A stretch of DNA of 64,000 nt from Streptomyces nigra (GCF_003074055.1 NZ_CP029043.1:3402501-3466500), one strand, 5' to 3'. Shown: positions 1-8,979, counted from the stretch's first letter. The notes: generated by a model from the sequence alone, not told the origin. Made by a program: numbers and translations.

Positions 1-1750
1 AGGAGGCGCTCGCGGTGACGTCACGCCGGGTCAGGGTGTATGTGGCCGCCTCGTCACGGCCGTTGACCAGCACGGTGTGGGCCTTGCCCGGGCTCAGCGG
101 GCACAGGGACCAGCCGTGGGTGGTGGCCGAGCGCTCGCAGATCCGCTTGCCGTCGGAGTCCAGCACCGAGAAGGCCGCCGAGGCCGTACCGGCGGTGGTG
201 ACCAGCTGGAAGATCTCGGCGTCCGTGTGCGCGTCCGCCGGGATGTGCAGGCAGTGCGAGAAGACGCCGCCGCCGGTGGTCATCGTGGCTTTCGCGCCGC
301 CCGCGCCGAAGCTTCCGGCGGGCAGCACGGGGCAGCCCTCGTTCACGTCGGTGCGGTGGAGGGCCACCGTGTAGGTGCCCGTCGCCGAGTCGCCGCCGTC
401 CTCGGTGTGCACCAGCGCGCGGTAGGGGGCCGTGCCGGTCAGCGCGCAGTCGCCGCCGCGCAGTTCCGACTCGTCGCACTGCGGAGTGCCGGTGCGGTCC
501 AGGACCTCCACCTCGGGGGTGAGCCCGGCCGAGGACAGCGAGGTGAGCGCGGCGATCCGCGCGCCCTGCGGGGCGTCCAGCGCCAGGCAGTCGTACTGCC
601 CGACGGTGCTCAGCTCCCCCTTGTGCGGTCCCGTCCCGGTCGCCACGCACCCCGCGTCCGAGGCACGGTCGAGGACGACCAGTCCGGCACGGGTGTCACG
701 GAACGGGTAGGAGCCGTCGTCGAGGACGGCCGTGTAGGTGCCCGGTGTCTTGATCCGGCACGGGTCGGCGCCGTACCGGCACACGCTCAGCCCGGCCTCG
801 TCGTACACCCGGGCCACCCCGACCTCGCGGTCCCCGGTGACCGAGTGCACGGTGTACGGCCCGGCCGCACCGGCCGTGAACGTGAAGCACGGGTTGGTGG
901 TGAGGTCCTGCCGCTCCAGTGCGCCGAAGGAGCTGACCGGGGCGGCGGTGCAGCCCTGCGGGTCGTCGAGCCGGCGCACCTTCACCCCGTACTCGGCGGG
1001 GAAGCCCTGCTCCGTGCGGGAGACGGTGGAGATCACCCGGTACGGACCGTCGCCCGGCAGCACACAGCTGTCCTCGCCGTCCTCCGGGAACCGCTCGCAG
1101 ATCCGCCTGCCGCTCGCGTCGGTGATCCAGGCGAGGGAGTCGCCGTACGCCTTCGAACCGTGGGTGAGGCGGATCCGGTCACCGGGCTCGCCCTGGAACG
1201 GCTGGCAGTCGACCTCCACCCGGCTCACGGTCGTACGGGTGACGTCGGGCTGGTCCCAGCCGGTGCCGACGGGGTCGGCGCAGCCCCGGGTCGAGCCGAG
1301 CGGCACGAAGGTGACGGAGGCTGCCGCGTCCTCCCAGCCGCTGTTGAGCACCCTCAGGCGGTAGGTGCCGGCCGCCGGCACGGTGCACATGCCGTTGGTC
1401 GTGTACGAGTCGCCGTGACAGTCCACCTCGCTGCCGTCGGCGGCGAGCAGTTGCCGGGTCAGGGTGTTGCCGTGACCGTCGAGCGCCGGTACCAGATACA
1501 GGCCCGCGGTCTCGACGGTGACGGTGAAGCAGACGCTGGAGTCAGGTGCGACGGTCGCCCTGCCGACGGCGTCACCGGGGTCGCCGAACGGCGCGAGCGC
1601 GAGCGGCGCGCACTCCTCGGCGGCGACGGCGGGGCTCACCGCGGTCAGGGTCAGCAGGGAGGCGAGCAAGGAGACGAGAGCGGCGAGGGCGGCCGGCACC
1701 CTGGTCGGCCGCCTCCGTCTCGCCGAGGGACCTGAGCGGTCACTGGACAA
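1..1750 (-). CDS. Exported Cys-pair repeat protein (partial, 3' end off window)
   Basis: An open minus-strand frame runs from a TTG at 1750 off the left edge, about 583 codons with no stop. The TTG follows a GGGGGA ribosome site. The N-terminus has an Arg run (RRRRP) and a long hydrophobic stretch ending SPAVAAEE, so it is exported, possibly by Tat. The mature part is about five repeats of roughly 100-115 residues. Each holds a pair of cysteines 5-12 residues apart followed by a Gly-x-Tyr type turn, for example near GRRICERF and GKRICERS. This suggests disulfide-stabilised beta-sandwich modules of pre-peptidase C-terminal type. No catalytic domain is visible. Alternative starts are in-frame GTGs. 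Substrate and role are unknown. Confidence 0.75.
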   Translation of the reverse strand, partial: MSSDRSGPSARRRRPTRVPAALAALVSLLASLLTLTAVSPAVAAEECAPLALAPFGDPGDAVGRATVAPDSSVCFTVTVETAGLYLVPALDGHGNTLTRQLLAADGSEVDCHGDSYTTNGMCTVPAAGTYRLRVLNSGWEDAAASVTFVPLGSTRGCADPVGTGWDQPDVTRTTVSRVEVDCQPFQGEPGDRIRLTHGSKAYGDSLAWITDASGRRICERFPEDGEDSCVLPGDGPYRVISTVSRTEQGFPAEYGVKVRRLDDPQGCTAAPVSSFGALERQDLTTNPCFTFTAGAAGPYTVHSVTGDREVGVARVYDEAGLSVCRYGADPCRIKTPGTYTAVLDDGSYPFRDTRAGLVVLDRASDAGCVATGTGPHKGELSTVGQYDCLALDAPQGARIAALTSLSSAGLTPEVEVLDRTGTPQCDESELRGGDCALTGTAPYRALVHTEDGGDSATGTYTVALHRTDVNEGCPVLPAGSFGAGGAKATMTTGGGVFSHCLHIPADAHTDAEIFQLVTTAGTASAAFSVLDSDGKRICERSATTHGWSLCPLSPGKAHTVLVNGRDEAATYTLTRRDVTASAS

Positions 1751-1853
1751 GGAAATCCCCCTGGGGGTCTGGTCGTTGAGGCGATGTTCGCACACAGGTA
1801 CGACATCGAACCCACGAGTTTCCAGGGGCCCCGCCCGCCTCGCGGGGCGTACG

Positions 1854-3260
1854 TCAGTGCCGCCCCGCCACCCGATCCGCCACCCGCGCCAACCGGGACG
1901 ACTCCGCAGCGTTCGTCTCCCGCTCCCTGCGGTCCGCCGCGCGGTACGCGGCGTACAGGCCGTGGACGCCCAGCCAGCGCAGTGGCTCCGGTTCCCACTT
2001 GCGGACCTTGTGGCCGGCCCACGGCAGTTCCGTGAGGTCGGTCCTGCCGCCCTGCCCCGAGTCCTGCTGGACGAGGTCGCGCAGGGTGCGGGCCGCCAGG
2101 TTGGCCGTGGCAACGCCGGAGCCGACGTAGCCGCCCGCCCAGCCGAGGCCCGTCGAGCGGTCCAGCGTCACCGTCGCGCACCAGTCGCGCGGCACGCCCA
2201 GCACCCCCGACCAGGCGTGCTCGACGCGCACCCCGGCCAGCGACGGGAAGAAGGCGACCAGCACCTCCCGCAGCGCCTCGACGGTCTCCGGCCGGGTGCG
2301 CCCGTCGTTGTCCGTGCGCGACCCGAAGCGGTACGGCACACCCCGGCCGCCCAGCGCGATCCGCCCGCCGGCCGTGCGCTGCGCGTACATGTAGGCGTGC
2401 GCCATGTCGCCGAGCGTCTCGCGCCCCTCCCAGCCCACCGACGCCCACTGCTCCTCGGTCAGCGGCTCGGTGGCGATCATCGAGGAGTTCATGGGGAGCC
2501 AGGTGCGCCGTTGGCCCTTCAGCCCGGCCGTGAAGCCTTCCGTGCAGCGCAGTACGTAGGGCGCGCGCACGGTGCCGTAGGGGGTGACGGCGTGCTTCGG
2601 CCGGATCTCGGTCACCGGTGTCAGCTCGTGGATGGTGACGCCCAGCGCCTCGACGGCCGCCGCGAGCGCCTTGACCAGCTTCACGGGGTGCACGCGCGCG
2701 CCGTGCGGCGTCCACGTCGAGCCGACCGCGTCGGCCACCCGGATCCGCTCGGCCGTCTCCCGGGCGCCGTACAGCTCCCGGTCCTTCTCGCCGTACGACA
2801 ACTCGTGCTCGTGGAACGCCTTCAGCCGCGCCCACTGCGCGGGCGTCCGGGCGACCTCCAGGACGCCGCCCTGGTGGATGCCCGCGTCGAAGCCCTCCTC
2901 CCCGGCGACCCGGACGACCTCGGCGACGGTGTCGTTCATGGCCCGCTGGAGCCGTACGGCCGCCTCGTGCCCGTGCAGCTTCGCGTACCGGTCGCGGCCC
3001 GCGACGCCGTTGTACAGCCAGCCGCCGTTGCGCCCGGACGCGCCGTACCCGCAGAAGCGCTGCTCCAGGACGGTGATCCGCAGGAAGGGGACCGCCCTCT
3101 TCAGGTAGTACGCCGTCCACAGCCCCGTGTAGCCGCCGCCCACGATCACCACGTCCGCCGAGGCGTCCCCGGCCAGCGGCTCACGTACCGCGGGCAGGCC
3201 GTCGTCGGCGTACCAGAAGGAGATGCCGCCGTTCACCGCGCCACTGTCCGATCTGCTCAT
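1854..3260 (-). CDS. FAD-dependent amine/amino-acid oxidoreductase (DAO family)
   Basis: The protein has 468 residues. The dinucleotide-binding motif GGGYTG lies at residues 41-46 after a beta strand (DVVIV), followed by the second FAD motif (ASGRNGGWL) typical of glycine oxidase, DadA and gamma-glutamylputrescine oxidase-like enzymes. A C-terminal GWAGGYVGSGVA segment is the usual FAD-contacting loop. The family oxidises primary or secondary amines to imines with oxygen or a quinone as acceptor, in the cytosol. The ATG at 3260 was chosen because the Rossmann fold starts about 35 residues in; an upstream in-frame extension would run antisense through the next gene. It is divergent from the kinase gene at 3315. 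The substrate cannot be told from sequence. Confidence 0.85.
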   Translation of the reverse strand: MSRSDSGAVNGGISFWYADDGLPAVREPLAGDASADVVIVGGGYTGLWTAYYLKRAVPFLRITVLEQRFCGYGASGRNGGWLYNGVAGRDRYAKLHGHEAAVRLQRAMNDTVAEVVRVAGEEGFDAGIHQGGVLEVARTPAQWARLKAFHEHELSYGEKDRELYGARETAERIRVADAVGSTWTPHGARVHPVKLVKALAAAVEALGVTIHELTPVTEIRPKHAVTPYGTVRAPYVLRCTEGFTAGLKGQRRTWLPMNSSMIATEPLTEEQWASVGWEGRETLGDMAHAYMYAQRTAGGRIALGGRGVPYRFGSRTDNDGRTRPETVEALREVLVAFFPSLAGVRVEHAWSGVLGVPRDWCATVTLDRSTGLGWAGGYVGSGVATANLAARTLRDLVQQDSGQGGRTDLTELPWAGHKVRKWEPEPLRWLGVHGLYAAYRAADRRERETNAAESSRLARVADRVAGRH

Positions 3261-3314
3261 GCGAGGACGGTAATTCGAAGGAGCCGATTCCGGGAGCCCG
3301 GTAGGGTCCCCGGA

Positions 3315-4202
3315 ATGATCGAGGTCCCCGCGGAGCTCGCCGCGTCGCAGCAGGAGTACAACGGGGAGGCGGGCCGCGCCTTCGTCGCCGCCCTCCCCAC
3401 ACTCACGGCCGGCTTCCTCGACCGCTGGGAGCTGGCGGTCGACGGACGTCCGATGCACGGGGTCGCCGCACTGGTCGTCCCGGTGACCCGGCGCGACGGC
3501 ACCCCCGCCGCCCTGAAGCTCCAGCTCCTCGACGACGAGACCGCCGGCGAGCCGGTCGCCCTGCGCGTGTGGGACGGCGACGGCGCGGTCCGCCTCCTCG
3601 ACCACGACCCCGCCACCGGCACGATGCTCCTGGAACGCCTCGACCCCACCCGCTCCCTGGCCCACCTCCCGGACGCCCACGAGTCGGTCCTGATCATCGC
3701 CCGACTCCTCGCCCATCTGACGTCGTTCCCCGCTCCCCCGGGCCTGCGCCACCTCCGCGACATCGCGCACCGCATGCTGGAGCGCACCCCGCGCGCCCTG
3801 GACCGGCTCACGGACCCGCGGGCCCGCCGCCTCCTCACCGACTGCGCCGCCGCCCTGCGGGAGGTCGTCGACGAGCCCGGCGACCGCCTGCTCCACTGGG
3901 ACCTGCACGAGGAGAACGTCCTCGCCTCCACCCGCGCCCCCTGGCTGGCGATCGACCCCAAACCCCTGGCCGGCGACCCCGCCTTCGAACTCTGGCCCGC
4001 CCTGGACAACCGCTTCGACGCCGACGACGTCCTCTGGCGCTTCGACGCCCTCACCGACACCCTCGGCCTGGACCGGCCCCGCGCCCTGGCCTGGACACAC
4101 GGCCGCCTGCTGCAGAACTCCCTCTGGAACATCGAGGACGGCCGCCCCCTGGACGAGCGCCACTACGAGATCGCGGAGCGGCTGCGCGGGCGGTCCGGAT
4201 AG
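3315..4202 (+). CDS. Aminoglycoside/hydroxyurea-type kinase, APH(6) family
   Basis: The protein has 295 residues. The catalytic loop HWDLHEEN is at residues 194-201 (Asp196 catalytic, Asn201 metal-binding) and the DFG-equivalent IDPKPLAGDP at about 213-222. The IDPK-x-x-x-GDP pattern is that of streptomycin 6-kinase and hydroxyurea phosphotransferases (Pfam APH_6_hur) rather than APH(3'). Members phosphorylate a hydroxyl on an aminoglycoside or small molecule with ATP. The usual HGD is HWD here. A GNAT acetyltransferase follows 8 bp downstream on the same strand, so the two are probably co-transcribed. Resistance is possible, but housekeeping paralogues of this family are common in streptomycetes and I see no antibiotic cluster nearby. 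Confidence 0.8.
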   Translation: MIEVPAELAASQQEYNGEAGRAFVAALPTLTAGFLDRWELAVDGRPMHGVAALVVPVTRRDGTPAALKLQLLDDETAGEPVALRVWDGDGAVRLLDHDPATGTMLLERLDPTRSLAHLPDAHESVLIIARLLAHLTSFPAPPGLRHLRDIAHRMLERTPRALDRLTDPRARRLLTDCAAALREVVDEPGDRLLHWDLHEENVLASTRAPWLAIDPKPLAGDPAFELWPALDNRFDADDVLWRFDALTDTLGLDRPRALAWTHGRLLQNSLWNIEDGRPLDERHYEIAERLRGRSG

Positions 4203-4210
4203 CCTCCCCC

Positions 4211-4699
4211 ATGATTCGCCCCGCCACCCCCGCCGACGTCCCCACCCTGCACACCCTGATCCGTGAGCTCGCCGCGTACGAGAAGGCGCCGCACGAGGCC
4301 AGGGCGACGCAGGAGCAGCTGCACGAGGCCCTCTTCGGTGAACGCCCCGCCGTGTACGCGCACATCGCGGCCGACGACGCCACCGGCGAGACCGTCGGCT
4401 GCGCCCTCTGGTTCCTGAACTTCTCCACCTGGCGCGGGGTGCACGGCATCTATCTGGAGGACCTCTACGTCCGCCCGGCCGCCCGGGGCGCCGGCCACGG
4501 CAAGGCGCTGCTCACCGAGCTGGCCCGGCTGTGCGTGGAGCGCGGCTACCAGCGTCTGGAGTGGTCGGTGCTCACCTGGAACGCCCCGTCCATCGCCTTC
4601 TACGAGTCCCTGGGCGCCCGCCCGCAGGACGAGTGGACGGTGTACCGGCTGACGGACGACGCGCTGGCCGCACTGGGCGGCGGCGCCGCGCGGTCCTGA
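4211..4699 (+). CDS. GNAT N-acetyltransferase, diamine/thialysine acetyltransferase type
   Basis: The protein has 162 residues and is a single GNAT domain. The acetyl-CoA pyrophosphate loop is in LYVRPAARGAGHGKALL (R/Q-x-x-G-x-G/A form), followed by W-x-V-L-x-W-N-x-x-(A)-x-x-F-Y, the signature seen in SSAT-like spermidine/thialysine acetyltransferases. The N-terminal IRPATPADVPTL is the typical first strand. It would transfer acetyl from acetyl-CoA to a primary amine in the cytosol. The ATG lies 8 bp after the kinase stop, with no terminator between, implying an operon. The substrate is inferred only from family resemblance. Confidence 0.85.
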   Translation: MIRPATPADVPTLHTLIRELAAYEKAPHEARATQEQLHEALFGERPAVYAHIAADDATGETVGCALWFLNFSTWRGVHGIYLEDLYVRPAARGAGHGKALLTELARLCVERGYQRLEWSVLTWNAPSIAFYESLGARPQDEWTVYRLTDDALAALGGGAARS

Positions 4700-4700
4700 C

Positions 4701-5984
4701 TCACCGAGCCCGCACCTCGCGCGCCGTCCGGTCCGCCGGGGCCTCGCACGCCGCGACCGCCGCCAGCTCACGGGCCACGGCGCCGCCGATCGCCTCGGCG
4801 TCACCGGTCCGCAGATGGCTGACGACGGTGAGGGTGTAGGTGTCCGCGCAGTGCACCAGACACAGGTTCGCGGTGCCCGGTGTCGCGAGCTGCGGCAGGG
4901 GCACGACCCGGGCCAGGGTGCGCCCGTGCAGCCGGCTCGGGTTGTCCCGCCACTTGAAGGCCGTGCACAGGCTGGTCGTCAGCTCGGGGCGGGCGAGGCG
5001 CCGGGCCATCACCTGGGCCAGCCAGGGCATGGCCCGCGCGGTGGCGAGCAGCGGCGGCAGGATCGCCCGGTGCGCGTCGCAGCGGTGGTCGAACGCCGCG
5101 ACCTCCTCCTGGCAGGCGCGCAGCCGTGCCACCGGCGAGTCCAGATCGACGGGGAGCGGGATGCGCAGCGCGGTGACGCCGTTGCCGAGCCGGTGCGCGT
5201 CGTGCCGGCCGCGCAGGTCGACGGGGACGGTGCCGAAGAAGGGGGCGGGCCCGGCGGGCCAGGCGCTCAGCGGGCCGTAACGGGCGCGCAGGGCACCGGC
5301 GAAGCTGCTGAGCAGCAGTTCGTTGAGCGTGGCGCCGCGGCCGGCCTCGGGTTGACGGCGGGCCGCGCGCATCACGGGCGCGTCGAGGCGTACGACGGCC
5401 ACCGACGGGGCGTAGTCCTCCGTGGGCGCGGCGGGCAGGGCCCGGCCCCGGGCGCCGATGATCCGCAGCTCCCGGCCCACGCCGGCGGCGCGGACCGGCC
5501 GCCGGGCGGGCGCCGTACCCGGCACGGGCGGGCGGGGCGGCCGGGCGTCGTCCATCAGCAGCCGGAACAGCGTCTCCAGCGACCGGCCGTCGAGCAGCGC
5601 GTGGTGCGCGAGCAGGACGACGGCACGCTCACCGCTCTCGCCGGCCCGCTCCGTCACGAGCAGCCGCCACAGCGGCCGGTCCTCGGGCAGCGGCCGGCTC
5701 ACGGCGTCGGTCAGCAGGGTGTGCAGGTCCCGGTCGTCCACGGCGATGTGCGCGGCGGGGTCGAACGGCCGGACCGCCCAGCGGTGCCCGGAGAACGCGG
5801 CCGGGCCGACGGGCGGCCGCAGCGCGAGGTTCATCCGCTCCAGGCCGCCCCAGCGCTCCCGGACCCGGGCCCGCAGCCACGCCAGGTCGAACGGCGGCCC
5901 GTCCGCGGGGAACAGCCCCACGATCCCGATGGTCCCGGGCATCCCGTTGCGCAGGTGCCCTTCCTCGATGGCCGTCAGCCTCAT
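4701..5984 (-). CDS. WS/DGAT-like O-acyltransferase (first copy)
   Basis: The protein has 427 residues. The acyltransferase motif HHxxxDG is intact (His127-His128, Asp132-Gly133), as in wax ester synthase/diacylglycerol acyltransferases and condensation domains. The C-terminal half has the GNGVTALRIPLPVDL strand-turn typical of the WS/DGAT C-terminal domain, so the enzyme probably esterifies an acyl thioester to an alcohol. The ATG at 5984 is preceded by GGGAGG with good spacing, and the product begins MRLT as its paralogue (MRLS) does. A second ATG at 6020 has a poorer site. It is the last gene of a four-gene unit, 51 bp after the ketosynthase. The acyl donor may be the neighbouring ACP. Confidence 0.8.
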   Translation of the reverse strand: MRLTAIEEGHLRNGMPGTIGIVGLFPADGPPFDLAWLRARVRERWGGLERMNLALRPPVGPAAFSGHRWAVRPFDPAAHIAVDDRDLHTLLTDAVSRPLPEDRPLWRLLVTERAGESGERAVVLLAHHALLDGRSLETLFRLLMDDARPPRPPVPGTAPARRPVRAAGVGRELRIIGARGRALPAAPTEDYAPSVAVVRLDAPVMRAARRQPEAGRGATLNELLLSSFAGALRARYGPLSAWPAGPAPFFGTVPVDLRGRHDAHRLGNGVTALRIPLPVDLDSPVARLRACQEEVAAFDHRCDAHRAILPPLLATARAMPWLAQVMARRLARPELTTSLCTAFKWRDNPSRLHGRTLARVVPLPQLATPGTANLCLVHCADTYTLTVVSHLRTGDAEAIGGAVARELAAVAACEAPADRTAREVRAR

Positions 5985-6035
5985 GCCCCGCCGCCTCCCT
6001 TCCGCGTTTCCCCCGGTCATGTCCGCCGCCGGTGC

Positions 6036-7244
6036 TCACAGACGGGGCGAGTCGAGGACGACACAGGCGTTGTGGCCCCCGAAGGCGAAGCTGTTGCTGA
6101 GCACCGGCCCGTCCGGGATCTTGCGCGGCTCACCGACGACGACGTCCAGCTCGCAGCGCGGGTCCAGCCGGGTCAGATGGGCCGTGGGCGGTGCGATGCC
6201 CTCGCGCACGGACAGCGCGGTGACGACGGCCTCCAGCGCCCCCGCGAGCCCGAGCCCGTGCCCGGTCACGGCCTTGGGCGCGGTCACGGGCACCCGCCGC
6301 GGCCCGAACAGACCGCTGATGGCCCGCGCCTCCGCCAGGTCGTTCAACTCGGTGCCGGTGCCGTGCGCGTTGACATGGGTGACGGCGTCGGCGGTGGTCC
6401 CGGCGTCGGCCAGCGCCCGCTCCATACAGGCCCGCGCGCCCACCCCGTCGGGGTGCGGCGCGGTGAGGTGGAAGGCGTCGGACGTACGGCCGTACCCGGT
6501 GAGCGTGGCGTACACCCGTGCCCCGCGCGCCCGGGCCAGGTCGAGCCGCTCCAGCACCAGGAAGGCGGCGCCCTCGGCGAGGACGAAGCCCTGCCGCGCG
6601 GCGTCGAACGGCCGTGACGCGGACTCCGGTTCGGCGCAGGAGGTGACCATCGCGCCGGCCCGGCCGAAGGCCAGCGCGGTCGTCGGCGTCAGGGGGCTGT
6701 CATGGCCTCCGGCGACGACGACGTCCGCGCAGCCCGACCGGATCATCTGCAGCGCCTCGCCCACGGCGTGTGTACCGGAGGAGCAGGCGGTGGAGATCGT
6801 CAGGCTGGGCCCGGTGACGTCGAGCTTGGCGGTGATCCAGTACGCGCCCGCGTTGTTCATCAGCCGCGGCGCGTAGAGCACGTCGGGCTGCCCGATGCCG
6901 TTCTCCTGGCTGGTCACCCCGCCGTACCCGGTGCCGGTGACGACCGCGCGCCGCTCGGGCGCGACATGCAGCCCGCCCGCGTCCGTCACGGCGTCCAGGG
7001 CGGCGCACACCGCGAGCTGCACCGAACGGTCCGTGCGCCGCACCTCCTTGGGCGCGAGGTACCCGGCCGGGTCGAAGCCGTGCATCGCCGACGCCGGGTG
7101 CACCACGGTGCCGTCGGCGTCGAAGGAGTGCAGCGAGACGGCCGAACGGCCGTGCAGCAGGCTGTCCCACAGCTCGTCCGGGGTCGAGCCGGCCGCGCAG
7201 CGCACACCGAGGCCGGTGACGGCGACGGCGGGGCGGCCGGTCAT
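6036..7244 (-). CDS. Beta-ketoacyl-ACP synthase, FabF/KS-alpha-like
   Basis: The protein has 402 residues and is a full thiolase-fold ketosynthase. The Cys-His-His catalytic set is visible: Cys154 in STACSSG, His294 in NAHGTGTELND and His329 in KAVTGHGLGLAGA. It condenses an acyl thioester with a malonyl-ACP unit by decarboxylative Claisen chemistry. Its ATG overlaps the ACP stop by 4 bp (ATGA), so the two are translationally coupled. There is no chain-length factor, ketoreductase or malonyltransferase beside it, so it is not a complete type II PKS. The second His lies in the variant TGHGLG, not the usual TGHLLG. It probably makes or extends a fatty/keto acyl group for the flanking acyltransferases. 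Confidence 0.88.
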   Translation of the reverse strand: MTGRPAVAVTGLGVRCAAGSTPDELWDSLLHGRSAVSLHSFDADGTVVHPASAMHGFDPAGYLAPKEVRRTDRSVQLAVCAALDAVTDAGGLHVAPERRAVVTGTGYGGVTSQENGIGQPDVLYAPRLMNNAGAYWITAKLDVTGPSLTISTACSSGTHAVGEALQMIRSGCADVVVAGGHDSPLTPTTALAFGRAGAMVTSCAEPESASRPFDAARQGFVLAEGAAFLVLERLDLARARGARVYATLTGYGRTSDAFHLTAPHPDGVGARACMERALADAGTTADAVTHVNAHGTGTELNDLAEARAISGLFGPRRVPVTAPKAVTGHGLGLAGALEAVVTALSVREGIAPPTAHLTRLDPRCELDVVVGEPRKIPDGPVLSNSFAFGGHNACVVLDSPRL

Positions 7245-7522
7245 CGGCCCACGGGGCTGTGGAGGCCGGTGGCCCCGGCGCGCAGCCGCACGATCAGGTC
7301 GGCGACATCACCCACGGTGGACACCCGGGACTTGTCGGTGCCCCGCAGGGACACCCCGAACATCTCCTCGGACGCCACCTCGAGTTCGGTGATGTCCAGG
7401 CTGTCGGCGCCGAGGTCGGCGACCAGCCGGGCGTGCGGCACCACCGCCTCCGCCGGCACCGACATCACCCGCGCGCACAGCGGGCGCAGCGCTTCCCATA
7501 CGTGGCCGTGTTCCGCTTCCAT
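7241..7522 (-). CDS. Acyl carrier protein
   Basis: The protein has 93 residues. The phosphopantetheine attachment motif LGADSLDITELE contains Ser41. The fold of about 80 residues is acidic and helical with a longer N-terminal helix. The ATG at 7522 is preceded by GGGAGG at 8 nt. It overlaps the ketosynthase start by 4 bp and sits 26 bp after the second acyltransferase, so all four genes form one transcript read right to left. The dedicated ACP implies that intermediates are held as thioesters and passed between the ketosynthase and the two WS/DGAT-like enzymes. Confidence 0.9.
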   Translation of the reverse strand: MEAEHGHVWEALRPLCARVMSVPAEAVVPHARLVADLGADSLDITELEVASEEMFGVSLRGTDKSRVSTVGDVADLIVRLRAGATGLHSPVGR

Positions 7523-7548
7523 CCAACTGCCTCCCTCTCGTGGTGCCG

Positions 7549-8826
7549 TCAGGGCGCTGACGGCGTCGTCGTCCGGGCCCACGTGCCGAACTCCGCGACG
7601 ACCGCGTCGGCGAGCCGTCCCGCGTCGTCCGGGCGCAGATGGGACACGACGGTGAGCGTGACCGCGTCCCCCACCTGGGCCAGGGCGAAGCTGACGGTGC
7701 CCGGCCGCTGCAGGGGCGGGAGCCCCACCGTGCGCACGAGACGCCGCCCGTCGAACGTGTCGGCCGCGCCGGGCCACTTGAGCGCCGTGGTGGCGGTCGC
7801 GGCGAAACAGGTGTGCCGCCCGCGGCCGGTCAGCAGCCGGGTCACCCAGGGCCCCGTGCGGCGAACCGCTTCTACAGCGGGAAAGAGCACGCCGGCGTGG
7901 ACGGCCGCCCGGTCGGGGACGGTGGCCAGCGCGGCCTGGCAGGCACGCAGCCGTGCCACGGGGCCGTCCACGTCGACGGGCAACGGCACCCGGACGACCG
8001 TGACGGTGTTGCCGAGTTCCGTGGTGTTCGTCCGGGTGCGCAGATCGCAGGGCACCGCCGTGTACACGGGTTCGTCCCGTGCGCTCCAGTCCCGGACGGG
8101 TCCGTAGCGGGCGCGCAGCGCTCCGGCGACGGCGGCCACCAGCAGTTCGTTGAGCGTCGCGCCCCGCCCGTCGGCGGGCTGCCGGCGGGCCGATCGCACG
8201 GTGTCCGCGGCCAGTTCGCGCACCGCGACCGCCGCCCGTGCCTCGCCGGGCGGCCGCAGCGGCACGGACTGCCCGACGGCCGTCATCGTCCTCAGCTCCC
8301 GGCCCGCGGCACGCAGTCCGGTGCGGGCCGGCGCCGGCCGGGCCGCGCTCCGCGCGGCGGCGGGCGTGTCCACCAGGGCCCGCATCAGCGTCGCGAGGGA
8401 CCGCCCGTCCAGCAGGGTGTGCTGGGCCACCAGGGCCAGCGCGAAGTCCCCGCCGTACGCCGCGCCGGGGACGATGTACAGCCGCCAGGGCGGGAGTCCA
8501 CCGGGCAGCGGCCCGTCCACGCTCGTGGCCCACAGCGCGTCCAACCCGGCCGGGGCTACGGCGACGTGGGCGCCGGGGTCGAACGGCCCCGGCACGGTCC
8601 ACCGCGCGCCACCCGCTCCGCCCGCCGGGAGGTCCAGTACGTGGTGCATCCGCTCCAGGCCGGACCAGCGCTCGGCGACCCGGGCGCGCACCCGGTCCGG
8701 CGCGGGCGGCTCACCGGAGAAGACGGCGGCGAGGCCGATGACGCCGGGGCAGCCGTTGACCAGCAGCATCTCGTCGGCGTAGGACAGTCGCATGCGGGGG
8801 ATCTTCAGCAAGGTCGACTTGCCCAA
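7549..8826 (-). CDS. WS/DGAT-like O-acyltransferase (second copy, variant motif)
   Basis: The protein has 425 residues and is a clear paralogue of the 4701-5984 product (shared R-x-x-x-x-x-Ala-x-GRGATLNELLL-like and GN-x-V-T-x-x-R-x-PLPVD segments). Its motif reads QHTLLDG instead of HHxxxDG. The catalytic second His (136) and Asp140 are kept, but the first His is Gln. The TTG at 8826 is chosen because AGGAG lies 7 nt upstream; the ATG at 8793 is an alternative matching its paralogue's N-terminus but has a weak site. It is the first gene of the acyltransferase-ACP-ketosynthase-acyltransferase unit. Confidence 0.78.
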   Translation of the reverse strand: MGKSTLLKIPRMRLSYADEMLLVNGCPGVIGLAAVFSGEPPAPDRVRARVAERWSGLERMHHVLDLPAGGAGGARWTVPGPFDPGAHVAVAPAGLDALWATSVDGPLPGGLPPWRLYIVPGAAYGGDFALALVAQHTLLDGRSLATLMRALVDTPAAARSAARPAPARTGLRAAGRELRTMTAVGQSVPLRPPGEARAAVAVRELAADTVRSARRQPADGRGATLNELLVAAVAGALRARYGPVRDWSARDEPVYTAVPCDLRTRTNTTELGNTVTVVRVPLPVDVDGPVARLRACQAALATVPDRAAVHAGVLFPAVEAVRRTGPWVTRLLTGRGRHTCFAATATTALKWPGAADTFDGRRLVRTVGLPPLQRPGTVSFALAQVGDAVTLTVVSHLRPDDAGRLADAVVAEFGTWARTTTPSAP

Positions 8827-8979
8827 GGGACCACTCCTCGCCGTCCGTTCCGTCGGGCCTCGTGAGCCGACGCGACCAACCATACACGTAGAGTCACACA
8901 CGTTCACACAGCGTTGCCGAGGCGGCAGTCCAACGCCCGCCCCGTGACGGAGCGGGCGTGAACCGTGCGCTTCCTGCGG

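Noticed and set aside
77..1735. Long plus-strand reading frame across the left edge gene
   Set aside because: It is antisense to the exported repeat protein, with Arg/Gly/Ala-biased composition typical of GC-rich shadow frames and no domains.
3315..4699. Aminoglycoside resistance cassette (kinase plus acetyltransferase)
   Set aside because: Both belong to broad families with many housekeeping members, the acetyltransferase resembles diamine types, and there is no antibiotic cluster or mobile element beside them.
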